From positions 1 through 64,000 of the forward strand of contig JAFXQM010000013.1 in assembly GCA_017527075.1 (NCBI GenBank): a stretch of 64,000 nucleotides of DNA, written 5' to 3'. The notes below the pieces were generated by a model. The model saw only the letters and a list, made by a program, of their open reading frames with translations, made no database searches and was not told the origin of the DNA. This stretch comes from Selenomonadaceae bacterium (GTDB taxonomy: Bacteria; Bacillota; Negativicutes; Selenomonadales; Selenomonadaceae). Shown in pieces: positions 50,579-58,279 of this stretch (its first letter is position 1; every line of letters starts with the position of its first letter). The position numbers were made by a program, and so were the translations under genes.

Positions 50579-51874
50579 ATGAAAAAAATTTTGGCGGCGG
50601 CGGTCGTCGTCAGCAATTTGATTTTTTCTTCGGCGGCGGACGCGGAGGTAAAAGTTTACACGGCGACGGCTGAAGATTTGACGAGCGCATTTGAGTCAGA
50701 GGAGGTCGGCAAGCTTCGCGCGCTGGACAAGGCGATAAAACTGGCGGCGACTCAGGCGGCGGCTGACTTAAAAAATTTTCAGCTGAGCGACGACGAAATT
50801 GCCGCGATAATCGCCGGCGGTTACGAACTGGGCGCGGTCAATTACAACAAGGCGGGCACGGCTTGGCAGGCGACGGCGGAGATTAAAATCGACGACGCCG
50901 AGGTAAAAAATTTTTTGCGGCGCGACGACCGCGAGAAATTCACGCTGATAAGTCAGGCGCGAGAGATTGAAAAAATTTACGCGGCGAACGAAAAACGCGT
51001 CGAGAATCTTCGCAAGCGCGCAGAAGAAAAACCGAAGCTCAAGAGCGAGGAGAGAAAATTTTTCAGGGCGGAGTTTGAGTACGTCACCAACGAGTTCCTG
51101 TCGAATCGGAAAATCGCGGCGGGCAACAAATATTTTTATCGCGGGCGGAACAACGACGCGCTGATTGTTTACAAGGAGGCAACCGAGCTCAACGAGTACA
51201 ACGCGGCGGCTTACAACCTGCGCGGCAACCTTTACAACATTCTCGCGCTGAACGAAAAGATGGTTCCAATCGCCGACAGCAACCGCCGTCAGTCGATAAA
51301 CGATTTGGATAAGGCGATTCGCCTCAACAACAATTACGCCGAGGCGTTCAGCAACCGCGGCTTCGTTTACCTGAGCACGAAACTTTCCGGGCAGGCGGTC
51401 AAGGATTTCAATCGCGCGATTCAGCTTGCGCCGAACAATCCGTGGAATTACATTTACCGCGCGCAATGCCTCCGAGCGACGGACAAGGCGGCGGCACTCG
51501 CTGACTTCAACAAAGCCGTGGAGCTTGCGCCGAATGCGATTTACGTTTACTCCGAGCGCGGAAATTTTTTCGAGGACGAGAAAGAATTTTCCAAGGCGTT
51601 GGAAGATTACACGCGGGCGATTGAGTTGGACAAGCGCGAAGAGGTTCCGGCTCTGAATCTTTACAATCGCGCGGGCGTTTACCAGAAGATGAACATGAGC
51701 GGGCGGGCGATTGACGATTACACGCGGGCGATTCAGTTGCTGGAAAGTCAGTCACAAAAAAATCCGCTCTTGCCTTGGGTTTATCGCAAGCGCGGAGAAT
51801 GTTATCAGGCTCTCGGCGACGGCGCGCGGGCTCAAGCGGATTTCAAAAAGTTTGCAGACCTGCAACGCAGATAA
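50579..51874 (+). CDS. Secreted TPR-repeat protein
   Basis: A 431-residue exported protein: signal peptide KKILAAAVVVSNLIFSSAADA, an N-terminal region of about 130 residues resembling flagellar-assembly or LPP20-like domains, a charged coiled-coil segment (about 130-165) and five or six TPR units (about 180-425) with the typical A-x-x-D-F-x-x-A-I/V-x-L-x-P/N pattern. Likely a periplasmic scaffold. It starts 6 nt after the VOC gene and is ended by a terminator at 51882-51921. Confidence 0.87.
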   Translation: MKKILAAAVVVSNLIFSSAADAEVKVYTATAEDLTSAFESEEVGKLRALDKAIKLAATQAAADLKNFQLSDDEIAAIIAGGYELGAVNYNKAGTAWQATAEIKIDDAEVKNFLRRDDREKFTLISQAREIEKIYAANEKRVENLRKRAEEKPKLKSEERKFFRAEFEYVTNEFLSNRKIAAGNKYFYRGRNNDALIVYKEATELNEYNAAAYNLRGNLYNILALNEKMVPIADSNRRQSINDLDKAIRLNNNYAEAFSNRGFVYLSTKLSGQAVKDFNRAIQLAPNNPWNYIYRAQCLRATDKAAALADFNKAVELAPNAIYVYSERGNFFEDEKEFSKALEDYTRAIELDKREEVPALNLYNRAGVYQKMNMSGRAIDDYTRAIQLLESQSQKNPLLPWVYRKRGECYQALGDGARAQADFKKFADLQRR

Positions 51875-51881
51875 TCAAAAA

Positions 51882-51921
51882 GGAGTCGCTCAAAAAATTT
51901 TGGGCGGCTCCAATTTTTTTT
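51882..51921 (+). terminator. Terminator after the TPR gene
   Basis: GGAGTCGCTC/GGGCGGCTCC stem (two G-T pairs) followed by AATTTTTTTT. Confidence 0.75.
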
Positions 51922-51933
51922 GCCGTGAAAAAT

Positions 51934-52869
51934 TTATTCGACTTCAATCAGTTCGTATTGGGGATTGCCGAGCTTGGCTTCAGCCATGGCGGTGAGTTGG
52001 CGCAGACCGTGACGAGTTTCAATGCGCTCCTTCATGTCGTGGCTGTCGTGTGCGGCGTAAATCATGTCCGCGCACGCCTGGTCGACGGCAAGCAGGTCAG
52101 TGGAAACCGCAATTCCGATATCCTTCATGGTCGGTTCGGCGGCCGCCACGCCCTCGCAGTCGCACGAGACACTGATTCGGCGCATGACGTTGATGAAGAC
52201 GATGTGCTTGCCGAAGTAATCGCAGGTCGCCTTCGCGCTGTCGCACATGAGCTCCATGAAATATTCTTTGTCGGGCCACTGCGTCCAATCGGGTACGTTG
52301 TTCGGGTCGACGCCGTGGACTTGTGCTTTTCCGACGTGACCGCTGGCGTTGCCGATGCCGATATTTTTCATCGAGCCGCCGAAGCCGCCCATGGCATGTC
52401 CTTTGAAGTGCGTGAGGACAATCAGCGAATCGTAATCGGTCAGGTGCGCGCCCATTGCCACTTCCTTGAGGTGGAAGCCGCCGTGCACGGGCAGATTGAC
52501 AACTTTGTCGTCCTCGTCCATGATGTCGACGGGGCAGAACGTCCAGCCGTTGACTTTGAGCGTTTCGCGGTGACCTTCGGTCGTGTAACGGTCGCCGGCG
52601 TAAAGCGTGTTGCATTCGACGATTGCCGAGTTCGGGATTTGCGCCTGGAATTCTTTAACCCATTCGCGCGGCAAAATGTTCGGACCGTGTTTTTCGCCCG
52701 TGTGGAGTTTGATTGCGACTTTGCCGAAAATATTTTCGTCGATGAGTTTGTAAAGCTTGATGAGGTGAGCGGCGTCGAGTTTCCGCGTGAAGTAGACCTT
52801 CGCCGCCGAGCCCCGGTACTTCTCGCCGGTCACGTTCTTGCTGCCGACGACGGGTGCTTGCTTTGCCAT
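51934..52869 (-). CDS. DUF362-domain protein without ferredoxin cysteines
   Basis: A 311-residue protein with the DUF362 pattern: VAIKLHTGEKHGPNILP (residues about 51-67), a VECNTLY strand, the LTHFKGHAMGGFGGSMKNIGIG motif in part near 150-171 and ADMIY near the C-terminus. Many relatives carry two [4Fe-4S] CxxCxxC motifs after this domain; here only a CDC pair is seen, so the iron-sulfur module is missing. Function of the family is not settled. ATG with GGAGG; the gene is alone on the minus strand. Confidence 0.88.
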   Translation of the reverse strand: MAKQAPVVGSKNVTGEKYRGSAAKVYFTRKLDAAHLIKLYKLIDENIFGKVAIKLHTGEKHGPNILPREWVKEFQAQIPNSAIVECNTLYAGDRYTTEGHRETLKVNGWTFCPVDIMDEDDKVVNLPVHGGFHLKEVAMGAHLTDYDSLIVLTHFKGHAMGGFGGSMKNIGIGNASGHVGKAQVHGVDPNNVPDWTQWPDKEYFMELMCDSAKATCDYFGKHIVFINVMRRISVSCDCEGVAAAEPTMKDIGIAVSTDLLAVDQACADMIYAAHDSHDMKERIETRHGLRQLTAMAEAKLGNPQYELIEVE

Positions 52870-52934
52870 AAAATTTTTCCTCCTCCTTAACCCCGCGCAG
52901 GGGATTTTTTTTATAATAGCCGTTCGAGTTTACT

Positions 52935-53050
52935 CAAGTCAAGCTCTGAGGAGGCTGATTCGTTGTCAAAAATTTTGTCGAGCGTTGCCGCCGCGTTTAA
53001 CGTGAGCTCCTCGCCCGCGAAGTCAAGCTTTGAGGACGCTGATTCGTTGT
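52935..53050 (-). repeat. 84-bp-period duplication at the 3' end of an oxidoreductase gene
   Basis: Two copies of a 30-bp block (52936-52966 and 53020-53050, on the plus strand AAGTCAAGC then TGAGGA and GCTGATTCGTTGT) lie 84 bp apart. The sequence between them also resembles an internal stretch of the upstream gene (GAGGA-TCACGTT-AACGCGGCGG). The distal part stays open on the minus strand for about 38 codons beyond the stop, as if a tandem copy of the C-terminus had been cut off by a TGA. It is probably a duplication remnant. Confidence 0.6.
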
Positions 53051-53655
53051 TGAATGTGTTCGCCGCCCGCAATCTCGTCGACAATCGCCAACGCGTAATC
53101 CGCGTAACTGATGACGCTCTCGCCCGCCGCGTTCAACGTGAATTCCTCGCCCGCAAGAATGTATTTGCCCGTGCGCGCGCCGTCAGCTTGAAAATCAGCC
53201 GCGGGACTCACGAACGTCCACTTCACGTCGTCGCGCTTGCGGAGCTCGTCGAGTTCGTTCGCCTGAGCCTGCGCGGTCGGAAAATATTCTGCGGGGAAGT
53301 CGGGCGTCTTGAAAACTTGAATCGTGTGTTCCTTGTCGACGTAAAGGCTGCCCGCGCCGCCGACGATTAACAGCCGAACGTTCGTGCCGCTCAGCAGGTC
53401 GCAAAGGTGTTGGCTGGTCGTGGTGTGGAGCGGGAGAGTTTCGGGCGTCCATGCGCCGAATCCGTCGACAACCGCGTCGAAATTTTCCAGGTCGCTCTTT
53501 TCCAGCGCGAGGATGTCTTTGACGATGACTTTTGCCGCGCCGTCGACTTCAGCCGCCCGCCGAACGAAAGCCGTGACCTCGAAGCCGCGCGCCGCCGCCT
53601 CCGCGACGACCTTGCGTGCCACTCTGCCCGATGCTGCAACCACTGCGATTTTCAT
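53023..53655 (-). CDS. NAD(P)H-binding oxidoreductase (atypical SDR)
   Basis: A 210-residue Rossmann protein of the NAD(P)H-binding/YwnB-like branch. It has AVVAASGRVARKV near residues 4-16 (a variant glycine motif), a VDGFGAW strand and an SPAADF segment. Members bind NADP and act as reductases or sensors; substrate unknown. Its ATG overlaps the thrB stop by 4 nt, so it is translated with thrB. Directly downstream lies a duplicated fragment of its own 3' part. Confidence 0.82.
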   Translation of the reverse strand: MKIAVVAASGRVARKVVAEAAARGFEVTAFVRRAAEVDGAAKVIVKDILALEKSDLENFDAVVDGFGAWTPETLPLHTTTSQHLCDLLSGTNVRLLIVGGAGSLYVDKEHTIQVFKTPDFPAEYFPTAQAQANELDELRKRDDVKWTFVSPAADFQADGARTGKYILAGEEFTLNAAGESVISYADYALAIVDEIAGGEHIQQRISVLKA

Positions 53656-54602
53656 TTTGATTCTGCTCCTTTTTTTATGACTTTTGCTCCGCGCTTGTCC
53701 ACGTTCAAAATCAACGCCTTGGACTTGACGCCGTGAGCTTTGAACTCTTCAACCATTGCCGACGAAATTTTTTCCTCCAGCCCGCTGCGTGTCGTGGTGA
53801 AGGCAATCAAGCACGAGCCCGCGCCCGAAATCGCCGCGCCGAGTGCGCCCGCCGCTTTGGCCGCCTCGAAGACCTCCGTCATGCCAGGCACCAATTTTTT
53901 TCTGTACGGCTGATGAAGTGCGTCGTCGAAGGCAAGCGGCAATAAATCTTCGCGCCCCTCGACCAACGCCGCGATTAACATCGACGCGCGGCTGACGTTG
54001 AATATCGCGTCCTTCATCGAAATATTTTTCGGCAAAACTTTTCTCGCCAACCGCGTCGACAATTCAAAATCGGGGACGGCGACGATTAATTTCAATTTGA
54101 TTCGCGGCTGAAAGGAAAAAGTTTGAACCGCGCCTTTGTCCATGACGCTGACAGTGAAGCCGCCGAAGAGAGCGGGCGCGACGTTGTCGGGGTGACCTTC
54201 GAGCTCCGTCGCCAATTTCAAAAGTTCCTGACGAGTGAGCGGCGCGCCGAGAATTTCATTTGCCGCGACCAGCCCGCCGACAATCGCCGTGGAAGATGAG
54301 CCGAGCCCGCGAGAAATCGGCACGTTGTTCCTCGTGCGGATAATCGCGCCCTTGAAATCGGTTTCGCGTCCGACTTCCTGCAAGAGCCGCTGCACCGCTT
54401 GCCACGTTAAATTTCTTTTGCCGCGCGGAATATTTTCTGCGCCCTCGCCCGCCGCTTCGACGACGACTTTGTTGGCGTGCAGGAGCGTCAAGTCCAGGTA
54501 ATTATAAATCGTCGTCGCCAAGCCCAAGCAATCGAAGCCGGGACCGCAGTTCGCCGAAGTGCCCGGCACCTGAACGACGGCGCGATTTTTTTTGTTGTCC
54601 AT
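53652..54602 (-). CDS. thrB: Homoserine kinase
   Basis: A GHMP kinase that phosphorylates homoserine in threonine synthesis. The 316-residue protein has VPGTSANCGPGFDCLGLA near residues 9-26, the ATP loop PISRGLGSSSTAIVGGL near 89-105 and the C-terminal GAAISGAGSC motif near 274. ATG 54602 is chosen because the fold begins there and a longer frame has no ribosome site. It follows hom across element E8; thrC is not in the window. Confidence 0.95.
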   Translation of the reverse strand: MDNKKNRAVVQVPGTSANCGPGFDCLGLATTIYNYLDLTLLHANKVVVEAAGEGAENIPRGKRNLTWQAVQRLLQEVGRETDFKGAIIRTRNNVPISRGLGSSSTAIVGGLVAANEILGAPLTRQELLKLATELEGHPDNVAPALFGGFTVSVMDKGAVQTFSFQPRIKLKLIVAVPDFELSTRLARKVLPKNISMKDAIFNVSRASMLIAALVEGREDLLPLAFDDALHQPYRKKLVPGMTEVFEAAKAAGALGAAISGAGSCLIAFTTTRSGLEEKISSAMVEEFKAHGVKSKALILNVDKRGAKVIKKGAESK

Positions 54603-54646
54603 TTGAAAGTTTCTCCACGAAAATTTTTTAATCAATGTTGACGAAA

Positions 54647-54912
54647 TCAGAGGCCGTCATGGATGACGGCCGCGCCGCGTCTGACGCCGTGATGGCGTCA
54701 TCCGGCGCACACCGGGCACGGGTAACCTCAACCTCCGAATCACGAGCGACCGACGCCCCCGCGAGGCTCCCTTTTCTTTTGCTTACTTTTCTTTTGGGTG
54801 AGCAAAAGAAAAGTAAGATTCATTAACTCAAAAAATTTTTTCAGCCCGATGAGCATGACGCGCCCAATCATTGAGGACGGGTTCTGCGAGTCCACTCTTG
54901 AGAAAGAGGGGA
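54647..54912 (+). repeat. Dispersed structured intergenic element, copy E8 (full length)
   Basis: The most complete copy. A: GGCCGTCAT/ATGACGGCC (54652-54671). B: GACGCC-gtgat-GGCGTC. Linker ending in core CGCCCCCGCGAGG. C: CTTACTTTTCTTTTG/CAAAAGAAAAGTAAG. Conserved GGTTCTGCG, then D: GTCC-CTCTT/AAGAG-GGAC, ending 2 nt from the hom stop. The A end lies 45 nt before the thrB start. Open frames inside are not conserved among copies. Confidence 0.85.
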
Positions 54913-54913
54913 C

Positions 54914-56194
54914 TCACTCCACTCGAATCACGTTGAAAATTTCGTCGACGACCGACAACGCCTTCAAGGCCGCCTGCGCCTCCAAAATATTTTTGTGCTT
55001 AACCTTGTGAGTGATGACAACAATCTCGACGTGGTCAAGGAGCTCGGTTTTGGTTTGCACGACGGACTTCAGGCTGACATCGACGTTGCCGAAAGTCGTC
55101 GCGATTTTTCCGAGGACGCCCGGCTTATCGTCGACGAGCAGCCGAATGTAATAAGACGAGACAGTTTCTTCGACGGGGCAAATGTTGCGCTTGTGGTAAC
55201 AGGTGCAGCCGAAGCGACCCGCCGCCCCGCGATTGAGCCCGCGCGCAATTTCGATTATGTCGCTGACGACCGCCGAGGCAGTGGGCTTGCCCGCGCCCGG
55301 TCCGAAGAACATTGCCTCTTCAATCGGCCAGCCGCGCACAAAGACCGCGTTCATGACACCGCTGACCGCCGCGAGAGGATGAGCCTTGGGCAAGAGCACG
55401 GGATTAACTCGAACGTCGACGCCCAGTTCCGTGTCGCGCCCGACCGCCAAGAGTTTCATGACGTAACCGAGTTCCGTCGCGTAATTTATGTCGCTCGGAG
55501 TAATCTTCGTAATGCCCTCGACCGACACGTCCTCGAACTTCACGCGGGAGTTGAAAGCAATCGACGCGAGAATTGCAATCTTGCGGGCGGCGTCCTTGCC
55601 CTCCACGTCGGCGGCGGGATTTGCCTCGGCGTAACCGTGAGCCTGCGCCTCCTTCAAGACCGTCTCGTAATCCGCGCCCAGTTCACTCATCTTCGTGAGC
55701 ATGTAATTCGTCGTGCCGTTGACGATGCCCAAAACCTCCGTGATTTTGTTTGCGGTCAAGGAACGTTTCAGCGGCATGATAATCGGAATGGCTCCGCCGA
55801 CCGCCGCCTCGAACAGGAAATCGATTTGATGAGCCGCCGCCGCGTCGAAGAGCTCGTGACCGAATTGCGCGACGACATCTTTGTTTGCCGTGACGACGTG
55901 CTTGCCGTGCGCCATCGCCTGCAAGATAAAATCCTTCGCGGGTTTGACGCCGCCCATGAGCTCCACGACGATTTTTATTTCGGGGTCGTTCAAAATTTCG
56001 TCGTAATTGTTCGTGGCGGGCAAGCCGCGCTTCTCCAGTGCGGGAATCTCCCGCGGCAGGACGAGAATTTTTTTAATGTCAATCGCGGTGTTCGCGCGCT
56101 GCGAAATGATGTCGCGATTTTTTTGCAAAACTTCGATGACCGAGCCGCCGATTGTGCCCGCGCCCAACAGTCCGATTTTTGTGACGTTGTCCAT
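54914..56194 (-). CDS. hom: Homoserine dehydrogenase
   Basis: Reduces aspartate semialdehyde to homoserine, the branch point to threonine and methionine. The 426-residue protein has the Rossmann motif GLLGAGTIGGSV near residues 8-19, the TANKD motif near 102, NGTTNYML near 153 and a catalytic region ending EGKDAARK. A C-terminal ACT domain (about 345-420) suggests feedback control by threonine. ATG 56194 is chosen; a longer frame reads spacer. A promoter lies at 56268-56240, so hom starts a hom-E8-thrB-oxidoreductase transcript. Confidence 0.96.
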   Translation of the reverse strand: MDNVTKIGLLGAGTIGGSVIEVLQKNRDIISQRANTAIDIKKILVLPREIPALEKRGLPATNNYDEILNDPEIKIVVELMGGVKPAKDFILQAMAHGKHVVTANKDVVAQFGHELFDAAAAHQIDFLFEAAVGGAIPIIMPLKRSLTANKITEVLGIVNGTTNYMLTKMSELGADYETVLKEAQAHGYAEANPAADVEGKDAARKIAILASIAFNSRVKFEDVSVEGITKITPSDINYATELGYVMKLLAVGRDTELGVDVRVNPVLLPKAHPLAAVSGVMNAVFVRGWPIEEAMFFGPGAGKPTASAVVSDIIEIARGLNRGAAGRFGCTCYHKRNICPVEETVSSYYIRLLVDDKPGVLGKIATTFGNVDVSLKSVVQTKTELLDHVEIVVITHKVKHKNILEAQAALKALSVVDEIFNVIRVE

Positions 56195-56239
56195 AAGAAT
56201 TTTTTCATCCCTTCCGAATTCGATTATCAATTCGCGGCA

Positions 56240-56268
56240 AGTATAACATGCCGAAAAATTTTTGTCAC
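56240..56268 (-). promoter_or_regulatory. Promoter of hom
   Basis: On the minus strand GTGACA (56268-56263), 17-nt spacer, TATACT (56245-56240). A short hairpin follows in the leader. Confidence 0.65.
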
Positions 56269-56275
56269 TTGAAAT

Positions 56276-56300
56276 AAAAAAAGCCGCAGCTTTCTGCGGC
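56276..56300 (-). terminator. Terminator after ispA
   Basis: On the minus strand GCCGCA/TGCGGC stem followed by TTTTTTT. Confidence 0.85.
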
Positions 56301-56313
56301 ACAAATTTCCGAA

Positions 56314-57192
56314 TTATTTTTCGCGGGCGATGAGATATTGAACCAGCTCGCGAAAGAAGTCTGCCTCGGTGCCGAAAATTTTCAGCGCGTCCAATGCCTC
56401 GTCGACTGCTGCTTGAGCAAAGCCGCGTGCCTCCTCCAACGAAGTCAGGCTTACGTAAGTTGATTTGGAATTTTTTTCGTCGGAGCCCGTCGGCTTGCCC
56501 AAAATTTTTTCGTCGCCGACCACGTCCAAGATGTCGTCGGTTATCTGGAAGGCGAGCCCGAAATTTTCCGCGTAACGCGTGAGAGCGTCCAACTTCTCGT
56601 CGTCGGCTTGAGCGAGCAGCGCGCCCGAACGAATCGCCGCCCGGAAAAGTGCGCCCGTTTTTCCGCGGTGCATGAGCTTGAGCGTCGCGAAGTCAATCCG
56701 TACTCCCTCCGAGCGCAAATCAATCGCCTGCCCGCCGACCATGCCCGCCGCGCCCGCCGCCGTGCTTATCTCCCGCAAGACCGCCAGCAAAATTTCGAGC
56801 GGGACGTTCTCTTGCCTCAGCGCGACCTCGAACGCCAAAGTCAGCAGCGCGTCGCCCGCCAAAATAGCTGTCGCCTCCCCGAAGACTTTGTGGTTCGTCA
56901 GCTTCCCGCGCCGATAATCGTCGTTGTCCATGGCCGGCAAGTCGTCATGAATCAGCGAGTATGTGTGAATCATTTCAAGCGCGTCCGCCACCGTCACGAA
57001 TTTTTCGCCCGCGCCGCCCGCCGCGTCCGCCGCCGCCATCAAAAGTATCGGGCGCAATCTTTTTCCGCCCGCCATCAAGCTGTACTCCATTGCCCGCGAT
57101 AAATTTTCGTCGAGCGACTTCGTCCGCCGCAACTCTTTGACCAAATCTTCTTCGACGAGTTTTACTCTCCGCTTCCACAATTCTTTGAACAT
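56314..57192 (-). CDS. ispA: Polyprenyl (farnesyl) diphosphate synthase
   Basis: Condenses IPP with DMAPP or GPP to give farnesyl diphosphate for quinones and undecaprenyl carriers. The 292-residue protein has GGKRLRP near residues 42-48, the first Asp-rich motif DDLPAMDNDD near 82-91, GDALLT, and the second motif DDILD near 221. Length and motifs fit short-chain IspA. Its start overlaps the end of the thiolase gene by 31 nt. The usual xseB neighbour is missing. Confidence 0.94.
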   Translation of the reverse strand: MFKELWKRRVKLVEEDLVKELRRTKSLDENLSRAMEYSLMAGGKRLRPILLMAAADAAGGAGEKFVTVADALEMIHTYSLIHDDLPAMDNDDYRRGKLTNHKVFGEATAILAGDALLTLAFEVALRQENVPLEILLAVLREISTAAGAAGMVGGQAIDLRSEGVRIDFATLKLMHRGKTGALFRAAIRSGALLAQADDEKLDALTRYAENFGLAFQITDDILDVVGDEKILGKPTGSDEKNSKSTYVSLTSLEEARGFAQAAVDEALDALKIFGTEADFFRELVQYLIAREK

Positions 57193-57971
57193 GATGACCC
57201 TCCAAATTTCAGCGCAAAATATTCCGCGCGCATTTGCTCACGAGTTTTGGGCGCGTCCCACAGCTCGCCGATTGAATTTTTCCTCATGGCCGCCGCCAAG
57301 TGACTGAACAGGTCGGGGAAAATTTTTTCCAGCTCGCCGATTAAATTTTTCACACGCTGACGATTGGTCGCGCCGTCGAACGGGCACGGCGATTTTAAAA
57401 CTTCAAAGCCGCGCGTGAAATTTTTAATCTCGTGCTCGCGAACATAAACCAGCGGGCGAATCACCGTGATGTTCGTCCTGTCCAAAAAAGTTTTCGGCAG
57501 GAAAGTTGTCAGCTGCCCGCTCGACAGCAGGCTCATGAAAAAAGTTTCGACGGCGTCGTCCAGGTGGTGCGCGTAAGCAACTTTGTTCGCGCCCAGTTCG
57601 TTAGCCCGACGATTCATCACCGCGCGGCGGAAGTAGGCACAAGTATAACACGGGCTTTTATTTTCCTGCTCGCGAATCATGGCGGCGATGTCGACCGCGC
57701 AAACCTCGTGGGCAATTCCCAGTTCGTTGCAAAATTTTTTGACGCCCGAAATTTTTTCGCTCAAGTCGTCGCTGAACTTCGGGTCAATCGTCAGCGCGCG
57801 CAGTGAAAAATTTTTCTTGGCGCGTTCTCTCAGCGTCGCCAGCGCGTAAGTCAAAAGCAAACTGTCCTTGCCGCCCGACACGCCGATTAAAATTTTGTCG
57901 CCGTCGGAAATCATTTCAAATTCGACGACCGCCCGAATGATTTTGCTGAATAAAATTTGCGGCAGAACCAT
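57162..57971 (-). CDS. PP-loop tRNA thiolase, TtcA-like
   Basis: A 269-residue PP-loop ATPase with SGGKDSLLL near residues 31-39, a first C-x-x-C (CYTC) near 107-110 and a later SPCPF. This pattern matches TtcA-type enzymes that thiolate tRNA using an iron-sulfur cluster held by three Cys (cytidine 32 in the best-known case). The ATG 57971 is fixed by AGGAGGAATT just before it. Element E9 lies immediately upstream with its A end facing this start. Confidence 0.85.
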   Translation of the reverse strand: MVLPQILFSKIIRAVVEFEMISDGDKILIGVSGGKDSLLLTYALATLRERAKKNFSLRALTIDPKFSDDLSEKISGVKKFCNELGIAHEVCAVDIAAMIREQENKSPCYTCAYFRRAVMNRRANELGANKVAYAHHLDDAVETFFMSLLSSGQLTTFLPKTFLDRTNITVIRPLVYVREHEIKNFTRGFEVLKSPCPFDGATNRQRVKNLIGELEKIFPDLFSHLAAAMRKNSIGELWDAPKTREQMRAEYFALKFGGSSCSKNCGSGE

Positions 57972-58003
57972 AATTCCTCCTGAAAAATTTTTTGACACGA
58001 CGA

Positions 58004-58273
58004 ATCAGAGGCCGTCATGGATGACGGCCGCGCCGCGTCTGACGCCGTGATGGCGTCATCCGGCGCACTCTGAGCTGCGGGTAACCTCAACCTCCGAATC
58101 GTTTATAACCAACGCCCCCGCGAGGCTCCCTTTTCTTTTGCTTACTTTTCTTTTGGGTGAGCAAAAGAAAAGTAAGGTTCAACAGACAAAAAATTTTTCA
58201 CGCTCAATCAACGCGACGAAGCCCCGTCAGCCTCAGTTGACTTTGCGTCCTTTTGCTTAACCAACGAAAGGAC
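58004..58273 (+). repeat. Dispersed structured intergenic element, copy E9
   Basis: The first 60 bases (A and B stems) are identical to E8. The core and stem C (CTTACTTTTCTTTTG/CAAAAGAAAAGTAAG) follow, but the right end is the alternative D2 hairpin GTCCTTT/AAAGGAC, which stops 7 nt from the hldE1 stop. It lies between the co-directional hldE1 and TtcA-like genes. Confidence 0.82.
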
Positions 58274-58279
58274 TCCCGT

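Noticed and set aside
54635..55010. Short ORFs in the hom-thrB spacer containing a STLEKEGT-like string
   Set aside because: The same peptide string appears in several elements only because hairpin D is conserved as DNA; lengths and frames differ between copies.
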